DNA from: Fuerstiella sp.
GTDB lineage: Bacteria; Planctomycetota; Planctomycetia; Planctomycetales; Planctomycetaceae
Assembly (NCBI GenBank): GCA_029245955.1
Contig: JAQWOH010000010.1
Location: 57,226 to 121,225 of the forward strand
Reading direction: 5' to 3'
Length of the DNA: 64,000 bases
The position numbers were made by a program, and so were the translations under genes. This document shows, in pieces, positions 1 through 8,339 of this stretch (the first letter of the stretch is position 1; every line of letters starts with the position of its first letter). Under the pieces are notes generated by a model. The model did not search any database, was not told the DNA's origin, and saw only the letters and a program-made list of their open reading frames with translations.

Positions 1-1080
1 TCGCACAAGATCGTAGACGGTCAGGAAATAGGCTTCGTATTTCATCTCGCCGATCAGCGACAATTCGTGCTGGATCAGGCGGACGACCTTTTCCGGTACG
101 CCATCGGGGTATCGTTTCTTTGCACCCTGCCATGTCAGAGCGGCCAGGTGTTTCTGCAGCGTGGATCCGTCCGGAACCAGTTCTTCCGGATACTCGTACC
201 GCAGTTCATCCAGAGAAAATTCACACCGGTCTGCTATTTCAACGGTTCGCTGCAGCAGTTCCGTACGTTGTTCGAACAGCTGCAGCAGATCCGATGTCGA
301 TTTCAAATACCGTTCGCCGTTCGGGTGCAGCTCGTGGCCCAGAGACTGCAGAGTTGCGCTGCACCGGATTGCAGTCATGACATCATGCAGCGGTCGTCGC
401 TGAGTTATGTGGTAATGCACGTCATTGGCCACTGCCAGCGACACGTTCAATCGGTTACATAATTCTGTCCAGCGATGTAGTCTGGCCCGATCATTCCCGC
501 CAAGATGCAGCTCCGCCAGCGCATAGCAGCGGTCGCCAAACACAGACTGGCAGCGAATCAGCTGTTCTGCGGGAATTTCACTTCTGACATCCGACTGAAA
601 CGTACCGGCGTAGCGCTGCTGACTTTCTGTCGACAGAGGAACGCAGCACAGCAGTCCTTCGTTGCATTCGACAATGTCGGCAAACGTAAGGCGGCACTCC
701 CCTTTGGGCGCCCGACGACGTCCGATGGTAATCAGCTGAGACAATCGACCGTAGGCCGCTCGGTCGGTGGCCAGCAGTAATACCGCCGGCCCGTCGGTTG
801 GAACAATTTCGGCACCGACCAGCAGTTTCAGGCCCGCTTTCTTTGCGGCCACGTGGGCCCGGACTACGCCGGCAAGGCTGTTGCGATCTGTGACTGCCAA
901 CGCGCGATAGCCCTGGCTTTTTGCTGTGGCAACCAGTTCGTCCGCGTGAGATGCACCTTCCAGGAACGAAAAGTTTGTCCGGCAATGCAGCTCGGCATAC
1001 GGCTGGCCGAGCGGCTCGGACGGAGGAAGATCCGGAGGCGGTCGTCGAACGGGTTGTTGATATTCCGGTATTTCCGGCAC
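1..1080 (-). CDS. dnaE2: Error-prone DNA polymerase DnaE2, N-terminal part (runs off left edge)
   Basis: The minus-strand frame stays open from a GTG at 1080 to the window edge, about 360 residues. The N-terminus is the PHP domain of a C-family DNA polymerase: the segment YAELHCRTNFSFLEGASHAD followed by ALAVTDRNSLAGVVRAH and LLVGAEIV is the DnaE2 version (HCRTNFSFLEGAS rather than the HTHYS-type of DnaE1). DnaE2 is the non-essential translesion polymerase of the SOS mutasome. Only the PHP domain and the start of the palm-proximal region lie in the window. The GTG is the first possible start after the in-frame stop of the aminotransferase gene, six bases upstream, so the two are probably co-transcribed. 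No imuA or imuB is visible upstream. Identification is firm; the exact start is not. Confidence 0.88.
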   Translation of the reverse strand, partial: MPEIPEYQQPVRRPPPDLPPSEPLGQPYAELHCRTNFSFLEGASHADELVATAKSQGYRALAVTDRNSLAGVVRAHVAAKKAGLKLLVGAEIVPTDGPAVLLLATDRAAYGRLSQLITIGRRRAPKGECRLTFADIVECNEGLLCCVPLSTESQQRYAGTFQSDVRSEIPAEQLIRCQSVFGDRCYALAELHLGGNDRARLHRWTELCNRLNVSLAVANDVHYHITQRRPLHDVMTAIRCSATLQSLGHELHPNGERYLKSTSDLLQLFEQRTELLQRTVEIADRCEFSLDELRYEYPEELVPDGSTLQKHLAALTWQGAKKRYPDGVPEKVVRLIQHELSLIGEMKYEAYFLTVYDLVR

Positions 1081-1086
1081 GATTTT

Positions 1087-2379
1087 CTACACCACTGCTC
1101 GTACTGCCGACGCCAGACGCTGTATGCCCTCACGGATTCCGTCATTGTCAAGCACACCGTAACTTAGCCGCATCTGGTTTCGAGGCCGCTGATTCCAGTC
1201 TGACGGGTAACACAGCTCTCCTGGCACGTACATAACTTTGTCCGTATGAGTTGCCCGTTTGAACAGATCACTGTCGAAGCCCGTGGGTACGTGATCCGGA
1301 AGCGTCATCCATACGTACAGTCCTCCATTCGGATGCAGCCACGAGACGCCGGGAACATCAGAAAAGAACTGATCTGCAGCTGCCAGCATGGCGTCACGCT
1401 TGCCTTTGTAGCTTTGCTGCAGGCGCGACACGTGCTGTCGATAAGCTCCGGACTGCAGCACACTGGCCACGACATTCTGACTAAAATGTCCGGACCCGAA
1501 ATCTTCGTTGCACTTGAGATCAAATACCGGTTTGATCAGCTGCTGTGGCAGCACGCTGACTCCGACCCGCAGACCTGGCGAAAAGCTCTTTGAGAACGTT
1601 TGCGACAGGATCACGTGCTGTCGATCGTCATCGTGCTGTTGATCATACGAGAAAATACTCGGCAGGACCGGCCCGTCATAGTGCAGCTCCCGATAGGCAG
1701 CATCTTCCAGCAGAAAGACATGCTGACTGTCTGACCATTTTCGCACGACGTCCAGCAGTCGAGGTCGTCGCTCGGCGCTGACCGAGATACCGGCCGGGTT
1801 GTCATGATAGCTGACGACATAGACCAGTTTGACTCTGTGCAGCTGACCCTCGTCACTCAGTCGTTGCAGTTCAGCGTCCAGTGCATCCGGACACATGCCG
1901 TTTTCGTCCGTGGTGACAGGAATGGCGTTAGCGCCAACCCCGTCCAGTACGCCCAGATAGACGAAGTACGTGGGGGCTGCCACAAGGCAGATATCGCCGG
2001 GATTGAACAGCGCCTGCGATACCAGCAGCAGCAACTGCTGCGAACCGGTCGTCAGTACGATGCGATCCAGCGACAGCGATGTTCTGTGGTTTGAGTCCCC
2101 TTCGAGTTCAGCAAGATAATTCCGAAACACCTCACGCAGGCTGTCAGAACCTGGTGTCGTGCCGTATTGCAGAGTTGATTTACCAGCTGATGCACTCATC
2201 AGCTCTGCCGTGGTCTGGCGAACAAGTTCCACAGGAAGCGTTTCCGGATCCACGAAGCCAGCGGCCAGAGAAAGGCAGTCAGCGTTCTCGATCCCCTGCT
2301 GCATTAAGTATCCAATGGCCTGCGCCGAAGCTCGGTCTGCCATGGATGCGGGTTGAAACTGTGTGTCGGTTGCTGACAC
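1087..2379 (-). CDS. PLP-dependent class I/II aminotransferase
   Basis: Fold type I aminotransferase. It resembles the 2-aminoadipate/aromatic aminotransferases related to the catalytic half of MocR proteins. Visible family features are the early SLAAGFVDPETLP segment, LQYGTTPGSDSLRE, LTTGSQQLLLL, the conserved NPAG turn, the LLEDAAYRELHY segment, the Schiff-base lysine in SQTFSKSFSPGLRVG, and a late NGGLYVWM. No DNA-binding domain is present, so this is an enzyme and not a MocR regulator. A frame extends upstream to 2460, but the GTG at 2379 has an AGGA eight bases before it and puts the conserved region at a normal distance, giving about 430 residues. It lies downstream of the DUF4175-like gene and immediately upstream of dnaE2. 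Substrate is not predictable. Confidence 0.85.
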   Translation of the reverse strand: MSATDTQFQPASMADRASAQAIGYLMQQGIENADCLSLAAGFVDPETLPVELVRQTTAELMSASAGKSTLQYGTTPGSDSLREVFRNYLAELEGDSNHRTSLSLDRIVLTTGSQQLLLLVSQALFNPGDICLVAAPTYFVYLGVLDGVGANAIPVTTDENGMCPDALDAELQRLSDEGQLHRVKLVYVVSYHDNPAGISVSAERRPRLLDVVRKWSDSQHVFLLEDAAYRELHYDGPVLPSIFSYDQQHDDDRQHVILSQTFSKSFSPGLRVGVSVLPQQLIKPVFDLKCNEDFGSGHFSQNVVASVLQSGAYRQHVSRLQQSYKGKRDAMLAAADQFFSDVPGVSWLHPNGGLYVWMTLPDHVPTGFDSDLFKRATHTDKVMYVPGELCYPSDWNQRPRNQMRLSYGVLDNDGIREGIQRLASAVRAVV

Positions 2380-2477
2380 GGACCGATTCCTTTTCTGCAG
2401 TCGAGAAATACTTCTGAGTCGGACTCTGCGGAGATGCAGGGGCTCTGATGCCGACGGCAAGATGCTATGGCCGACGG

Positions 2478-5400
2478 TCAGTCGGCGGAACCCCGGGCGG
2501 CGGTCGCATTAGCAACTTCGCGGAAGTACATTCGAATTAAAGCCTGGTACTCGCTGTCGCGACTGGCTGCCACGCCGTCAGATGTTTCGGTGTCCAACTC
2601 TTCATTCAGCTGACCCCAGTTGCGCGAACCAGCCATTCCACCGGCGGCATCAGGCACCAGACCGTCCCACATCGATACGTTACCCATTGCGTCTCGACCG
2701 GCCGTCGATGGTTGAGAACCATCAGACATCTGTCCCGGATTGAACTGTTCAGGCAGCGCCTGCTCTGCGGCCTGAGCCAGTTGTTGAGCTGCGTCAGACA
2801 ACTGCTGAGATCCGGTGGGCTGCCCCTGTTGCCCCTCGCTGCCCGGTGACGGCTGACCGTCCTGTCCCTGTTGATCGCCCTGCGATGGTTGCCCCGACGG
2901 TTGGCCTTCGCCGGCTGCAGCCTGATCGCCCTGCGATGGTTGCCCCTGTTCCCCCTGTGCTGCCTGCTCAGACGATTGATCTGAGTGCTGCGACTCGCCG
3001 TCCTGTTCGGACGACTGCTGCATGGCCTGAGCTGCCTGTTGCAGATCCTGCAGCGCCTCGGCGACGCTCTCACCGACTTCGGTCGGCACGGGTGATGGTT
3101 GATCGTTTGGTTGCTGTCCGGCCTGTTCGGCCAGTTCAGCCAGTCGATTCAGCTGCGTCTCAGTATCGCGCCCGGACTCGACGGCATTCTGCAGTTCCCC
3201 CTGTTGCAGCTGTGAAGTTGCGTGACGGCTTTCCTGCCGGGCCGCACCGGCTGCCTGCTGGGCTTCCTGAGTCTGCTGGCCTTCCTGCTGCATTGCCAGT
3301 TCCGGAAGATTCAGACGCTCCGCAAGATCGCCCAGTTGCTGCGGTAATTGAGCTGTCTGTTGAGCGATGTCCTGTTGTGACTGCTTCTGTGCGGCCGACT
3401 GTGACGCATCGTCCTGCTGAAGTCGGTCTACGATGTCAGCCATGCGACGCAGCTCGTTGCTCATGTCCTGTGTCTGCTGACGTTGATCCTGCTGATCGGG
3501 ATTGCTCAACTGCTGAGAGGTCTGATTTGCCGTGTCGGAGGCCTGGCGCAGCTGTTCGGCCGATCTGGCGAACCGACCGGCCGACGCCTCTTCATGTCCC
3601 TGTTGAGCGCTGCCTGCCGTCTGGTCAGCTGTCTGGCGCGCTTCATCGCTGGCGGACGCATCGGTCTGTATCCCGTCTGACACCTCCGCGGCAGCTTCCG
3701 CCAGTTGGTCCAGCCGTTCCAGCAGATCACGTACCGGACCGTCCTGCTGTTCGCCGGATGGAAGCTGATCCGGATCTGTCACGGCAGATTGTGCCTCTGA
3801 CGATGCCGCGTCGGTCTGCGGCGCTGCGGTATTGCGATCTTCACGCAGCTGCTGAAGCTGATCACTGATCTGTTCCAGTCGGTCTGCCAGCCTGGCGGAT
3901 TGTTCGGCCGCCGCCTGGCGCTGATTCGTCTGCTGAGGTGAATCGGCCTGAGGTTCGTTGTCGGGCGTATCGTTGTCATTGGCTGCATCTTTGCCCTTAG
4001 CCGGAGCTGCCAGTTCACGTTCTGCCGTCTGCAGTTCTGCCGCGACTTCAATGGCGTTTTGCTGAGGGACTGCCAGATTGCCGCGTCTCAGTTCTCTGGC
4101 GGCGGCTTCAAGTTTGTCGACGTCGGCTGCTGTGGCGGGTTTGTTCAGCTTCTTCATTTGCTCGTTGAGCCCGGTCGTCTCCTGGCGGACCTGTTCCAGG
4201 TCTTTGGCCAGTTGCCGTGTCTCACGACTGACCTGCTGAGCTTCTTCATCGACTCCGGTTGCTACGCGGTGCTGTTGTTCTGCCAGCTCGCGGGCCTGCT
4301 GCGCCAGTTCTGTCAGCTGCTCGCGCTGAGCTCGCTGGGCAGAATCCAGCAGCTCCGGCTGTTCCTGCAATAACTGCCCCAGTTCTGCACTCAGTTGCTG
4401 TCGTTCTGCGTTAAGTTCCTGTTGTCGCTGCTCAAGTTGCTGCTGCCACTGCTGTTCGCTCATGTCTTCCAGACGCCGCGCAGGGTCTTTGCGGTCCTGA
4501 TCGAGTTGTTCTGCATCATTGGCCAGTTGTTGGGCATCGATCGCCAGGCGATTAAGTTCTGCCAGGTCCTGTTCCAGCAGTGCGGTTTCTTCGATCTTTG
4601 CAATTTCAGCCTGCAGCTCGCGGCGGATATCTTCCAGCGTGTTGGCCGATTCCTGCAACTGCTGTGGTACTTCACTTCGATTCAGTTTCGTGGCGGCGTC
4701 CAGCATTTCGGGCACGTCGTCACGGATCTGTTCGCCCAGATCCTGCAATTTCACAGCAGATTCCTGCATCATGGGGTGGGTGGCGACTTCCTCGGCCAGC
4801 TGGTCCAGGATGCGGCCCTGTTGCTGTTCCTTTTCGCTTAGTCTCTGTGTCTGTTCCCTGGCTGAATCGTCCCACGCCCTGTGTGCATTCTCTCCCAGTT
4901 CGCTGGCTTTCTTCGCGTCTTTGTCCAGCTGCTGTTCCAGTGTCTTCAGAGCGTCGATCAGTTCTTTGGTTTCCTGTTCCAGTGCCCTCGCTCCCGCCGC
5001 TTTTGCATTGTCGTCAACGCGAATCGTGAATTCATTCGACCAGACTTCCTGAGGTCCTGGTTCCGGCCGTTCGTCAGCGACACGCACACGCAACATGACC
5101 GTGTCACCCGAGGCGACTTCGAAGTCTGTCAGCTTCAGGCGGAAACCGTATGTGACTTCAGAGGCGCCGTGATCAAGGTCGATTGCGGGAATGATCTTTG
5201 TAACGCCTTCATTCTGCCGGTAATGCAGTTCCAGCTCGCCGATACCGATGTCGTCAATACTGAATACATTGACGGGAATGATGTCGTCGGGACGAAACCG
5301 ATCACCGTCACTAATTCCGGAAACCGTCACTTCCGGAGGGCGATCGTACACCACCTGAATTCGGCGATCCGGCTCTGACGGATTCGTCAATCTGAATTCG

Positions 5401-6668
5401 TCGATGACTTCGAAGACAAAGTCCCCACCGACATCAGCCGTCATTGTAAATACGGCCGCCGTCCCGTCAGGCGTCAGGGCACCCTCCACATGCGTGGCCA
5501 GTGGTTCCACAGGATCGACAAGTCCAGCCAGCGGATCTTCATCAGGAATTTCTTCTCCGGTGACATTATCGAACTCGCGGTCCATCAATTCCGTCTCATT
5601 CAGTGGTCGTTGATCGCGCGCGATCCACAACAACGTTGCACTTGAGACCGGCTTGTTGAACTCCAGCAGTATCTCCAGCGTGCTGCGTTCGAAGACACTC
5701 ATTTCTCCCAGCATGCCATCAAATCGTTCCACGGCACGGCCTGTGTAAACCGGTGGTGTTGCTGTCATCACAGCCAGCTGAATTTCGGGCGCGTCGACAA
5801 CGCTGATGGTGAACAATTCCGTTCTGACGCCGCCACCCACAACACGGAACCGCACGTCTTTCGCAATTCTTGAAATCTCGGCGATATAGGCACCGCCGAT
5901 TTCATCAAAGGTCATCGGCAGCGATTCGGTATGACCGGTGGCAGCGGTGAGCCGCAGTTCCACCTGTTCCGGTCGAACGCCTGCGTTGTCTGTTCTCCAT
6001 CCGGGAGTTGCTGCGATACTGACATTAGCTCCGCGAGCCACCGTCCTGTTTCCGTCAGCAACATTAAAATGCAGATTGCCGGCTGTCTCCAGATTGGCGT
6101 ATGGCGTGATCATTCGCCGCATCAGCAGTTGAGAGCGTGACGGCCAGAGCAGCAGCGGAAGCAGTGCCCCGACAAGCAGGGCCGCCGCAACGCCACAGCG
6201 TTTTCGAGCACTGTTGTTGTTTACCACTTCGCGGAACTCGATTTGTCCCAGTTGAGCTGCTACCTGATCACGCAGGCGTCCTCGCATGACAGCAGACCCG
6301 GATTCGCCGACGGTGGCTTCCGGACGTTCGACTGAGATCAGTGTTGCCAGACTTTCGTTAAGGTCCGGACACGACAGGTCAATCGCGGCTCCCAATTCCG
6401 TTTCCGATACGTTCGTATTCAATGGAGCAACCATGAACTTCCACCCGGCCCAGCTACTGATCAGACAAAAACTGAACAGCAGAACGGCCCGGACAGTCGC
6501 CGGAAGTCCGATCAGATAATCCAGTGCCGTGGCAGTCAGGAGGTAGGTAATCACGACAATCAGCAGGGTTGCGGTTCCGGTTAACAGAGTGTGCCGAACA
6601 ATCTGGCGGCGGCATCGGCTCAGCAGTTGACCGACCTCCGGATTCTCTGTCAAAGTTGCTGATGACAT
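2478..6668 (-). CDS. DUF4175-like membrane protein with long Gln-rich coiled-coil tail
   Basis: Very large planctomycete membrane protein of about 1396 residues. Near the N-terminus there are two hydrophobic segments (LLTGTATLLIVVITYLL and an AVLLFSFCLIS segment), then another around residue 150-165 (VAAALLVGALLPLLLW). A periplasmic beta-rich middle includes several Ig-like stretches. From about residue 600 the sequence is almost entirely charged/Gln-rich heptads (QLDKDAKKASEL, EQRQQELNAERQQL), and the last 200 residues are Gln/Ser/Pro/Gly-rich. The architecture matches the DUF4175 proteins planctomycetes often carry beside MoxR/DUF58 genes; none of those partners is seen here. The frame is open to 6842, but the ATG at 6668 has GGAG nine bases upstream and is preferred. 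Function unknown; envelope organisation is a guess. Confidence 0.8.
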   Translation of the reverse strand: MSSATLTENPEVGQLLSRCRRQIVRHTLLTGTATLLIVVITYLLTATALDYLIGLPATVRAVLLFSFCLISSWAGWKFMVAPLNTNVSETELGAAIDLSCPDLNESLATLISVERPEATVGESGSAVMRGRLRDQVAAQLGQIEFREVVNNNSARKRCGVAAALLVGALLPLLLWPSRSQLLMRRMITPYANLETAGNLHFNVADGNRTVARGANVSIAATPGWRTDNAGVRPEQVELRLTAATGHTESLPMTFDEIGGAYIAEISRIAKDVRFRVVGGGVRTELFTISVVDAPEIQLAVMTATPPVYTGRAVERFDGMLGEMSVFERSTLEILLEFNKPVSSATLLWIARDQRPLNETELMDREFDNVTGEEIPDEDPLAGLVDPVEPLATHVEGALTPDGTAAVFTMTADVGGDFVFEVIDEFRLTNPSEPDRRIQVVYDRPPEVTVSGISDGDRFRPDDIIPVNVFSIDDIGIGELELHYRQNEGVTKIIPAIDLDHGASEVTYGFRLKLTDFEVASGDTVMLRVRVADERPEPGPQEVWSNEFTIRVDDNAKAAGARALEQETKELIDALKTLEQQLDKDAKKASELGENAHRAWDDSAREQTQRLSEKEQQQGRILDQLAEEVATHPMMQESAVKLQDLGEQIRDDVPEMLDAATKLNRSEVPQQLQESANTLEDIRRELQAEIAKIEETALLEQDLAELNRLAIDAQQLANDAEQLDQDRKDPARRLEDMSEQQWQQQLEQRQQELNAERQQLSAELGQLLQEQPELLDSAQRAQREQLTELAQQARELAEQQHRVATGVDEEAQQVSRETRQLAKDLEQVRQETTGLNEQMKKLNKPATAADVDKLEAAARELRRGNLAVPQQNAIEVAAELQTAERELAAPAKGKDAANDNDTPDNEPQADSPQQTNQRQAAAEQSARLADRLEQISDQLQQLREDRNTAAPQTDAASSEAQSAVTDPDQLPSGEQQDGPVRDLLERLDQLAEAAAEVSDGIQTDASASDEARQTADQTAGSAQQGHEEASAGRFARSAEQLRQASDTANQTSQQLSNPDQQDQRQQTQDMSNELRRMADIVDRLQQDDASQSAAQKQSQQDIAQQTAQLPQQLGDLAERLNLPELAMQQEGQQTQEAQQAAGAARQESRHATSQLQQGELQNAVESGRDTETQLNRLAELAEQAGQQPNDQPSPVPTEVGESVAEALQDLQQAAQAMQQSSEQDGESQHSDQSSEQAAQGEQGQPSQGDQAAAGEGQPSGQPSQGDQQGQDGQPSPGSEGQQGQPTGSQQLSDAAQQLAQAAEQALPEQFNPGQMSDGSQPSTAGRDAMGNVSMWDGLVPDAAGGMAGSRNWGQLNEELDTETSDGVAASRDSEYQALIRMYFREVANATAARGSAD
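2872..2946 (-). repeat. In-frame 24-bp direct repeat in the Gln-rich tail
   Basis: The same 24 bases occur at 2872-2895 and 2923-2946, 51 bp (17 codons) apart. They encode two copies of GQPSQGDQ inside the low-complexity C-terminus of the DUF4175-like protein. Such repeats can expand or contract by slippage without breaking the frame. Confidence 0.85.
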
Positions 6669-7227
6669 GAACGTGCGCTCCGGAGTTCTTTCGTCTGATT
6701 CTGGCGTATCTGGAATTTCATCGTTTCTGAAACCGACAAAGCCACATGGACTCGCCACTATGGCCCACAGTGTTGCTGACGCAAGCCCGCAAGGCTCTCG
6801 CGGTTTGCCCGTGGCCGAATTGTATCCGCAAGACGCTGCCACGGAACTACTTCTCGGAATTGTTGTCCGCCGATGTGCCGATTATCACGAATTGTGACGC
6901 AATCTCCGGTTTTCGCACTCAGTGATTGAACACGGCTGGTCATTGCGGAATACTTCTTCAAGTCGTTGTGAACATTGTGTTTGCGCGGCGCCAACCATAA
7001 TCTTCAGAGGTTTTGTAACAAAATCCAAACAGATACGCTGTTGTGTTGAATTGTGTGACAGTCAGTTTACGCCAGGTGTCAGGTTGCGGGACAAACACAC
7101 GTGTTCTGATTTGCGAAGTACTGGCTTCGCCGGAACCGGTCCTGCAGAACGTGTGTAACGAGCTGCAAGCCTCACTTCTCAGAACGCGAACACATAACGA
7201 GCAGCCCGCTGTTTGACAGGTAATATC
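6669..7227. other. Divergent intergenic region with no recognised gene
   Basis: About 560 bp separate the start of the minus-strand DUF4175-like gene from the DAHP synthase start, so promoters for both must lie here. The stretch around 6960-7100 is richer in GTTGTG/ACAC tracts than its flanks, but no convincing -35/-10 pair, attenuator or riboswitch could be assigned by eye. An upstream extension of the minus-strand frame (to 6842) covers part of it but lacks a good ribosome site. Confidence 0.6.
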
Positions 7228-8307
7228 ATGAGCGACCAGACCCAATTGATTCAGGACGTCAACATCCGGGAGAATATCCCGCTGACCGCACCAGCGCAGC
7301 TCAAGGCCGAGTATCCGCTGACGGACGACGTTGCCCAGTTTGTTTACAACTCACGCGAAGCCGTAAAACGTATTCTTAAGGGAGAAGACCGTCGGCTGAT
7401 CGCAATCGTCGGGCCGTGTTCGATTCACAACAGGGACATCGCTGTTGAGTACGCCAATCGACTGGCGCCCCTGGCCGCTGAAGTCAGTGACCGACTTGTT
7501 GTCGTCATGCGAGTTTACTTTGAAAAACCTCGCACCACGGTGGGTTGGAAAGGACTGATCAACGATCCGCATTTGAATGGTACTTTCGACCTGGCGACTG
7601 GTGTCGGGATGGCTCGTGAGATTCTGCTGGAAGTCAATAAGGCCGGAGTGCCCACCGCCACGGAGATGCTGGAACCAATCACGCCGCAGTATATTGCGGA
7701 CCTGATCACCGTTGCGTCGATTGGTGCCCGCACGACAGAATCACCGACACATCGGCAGATGGCCAGCGGCCTTTCGATGCCGGTCGGTTTTAAAAACAGC
7801 ACGGAAGGCAGTCTGGAAGTTGCGACAAATGCAATGAGTGCTGCTCGAGCAGAACACTGTTTTCTGGGCATCGACAACGATGGCAAGACGTGTATCGTGA
7901 ACACTCGCGGTAACGATATGGGGCACCTGATTCTGCGCGGCGGTCGCACCGGTCCGAACTACGATGCCACAAGTCTGGCTGAAGCAAGTCGCCTGCTTAA
8001 AGAAGCGGACCTGCCCCCAAGATTTGTCGTCGACTGCAGTCATGCCAATTCCAGCAAGGACTACACAAAACAGCCTGTTGTCTGGAATGATGTTGTTCAG
8101 CAACGAGCTGATGGTAACGATACGATCGTCGGACTGATGCTGGAAAGTAATCTGAATGCCGGAAAGCAGGCTCTCGGCTCCGACCTGAGTGCTTTGGAAT
8201 ACGGTATTTCAATCACGGACGGCTGCATCAGCTTTGAGCAGACGGAAGATCTGTTGCGGTCTGCATATGAAACCCTTGCCGGACAAACGGCGGTGCTTGA
8301 AGCGTAA
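7228..8307 (+). CDS. aroG: 3-deoxy-7-phosphoheptulonate (DAHP) synthase, type I
   Basis: Catalyses condensation of phosphoenolpyruvate and erythrose 4-phosphate, the first step of the shikimate pathway; cytoplasmic. About 359 residues, the usual length of the AroF/AroG/AroH family. Diagnostic segments are IAIVGPCSIHN, VVMRVYFEKPRTTVGWKG, LINDPHLNGTFD, GARTTESPTHRQMASGLS, the KNSTEGSL region, and a late IVGLMLESNLNAGKQ. The N-terminal extension typical of feedback-regulated type I-alpha enzymes is present, but which amino acid inhibits it cannot be read. A TTG 15 bases upstream is in frame; the ATG of MSDQTQ is the better start. It is followed after about 30 bp by an unrelated cytochrome gene. 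The symbol names the family; the isozyme is not resolved. Confidence 0.93.
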   Translation: MSDQTQLIQDVNIRENIPLTAPAQLKAEYPLTDDVAQFVYNSREAVKRILKGEDRRLIAIVGPCSIHNRDIAVEYANRLAPLAAEVSDRLVVVMRVYFEKPRTTVGWKGLINDPHLNGTFDLATGVGMAREILLEVNKAGVPTATEMLEPITPQYIADLITVASIGARTTESPTHRQMASGLSMPVGFKNSTEGSLEVATNAMSAARAEHCFLGIDNDGKTCIVNTRGNDMGHLILRGGRTGPNYDATSLAEASRLLKEADLPPRFVVDCSHANSSKDYTKQPVVWNDVVQQRADGNDTIVGLMLESNLNAGKQALGSDLSALEYGISITDGCISFEQTEDLLRSAYETLAGQTAVLEA

Positions 8308-8339
8308 TTCTTACTGGATTGTTCTTTGCGGATGAGTTT

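Noticed and set aside
2846..3868. 340-codon plus-strand frame rich in Arg, Pro and Ala
   Set aside because: It lies antisense to the Gln-rich tail of the DUF4175-like gene; the composition is the mirror of CAG/CTG codons and no ribosome site or family motif is present.
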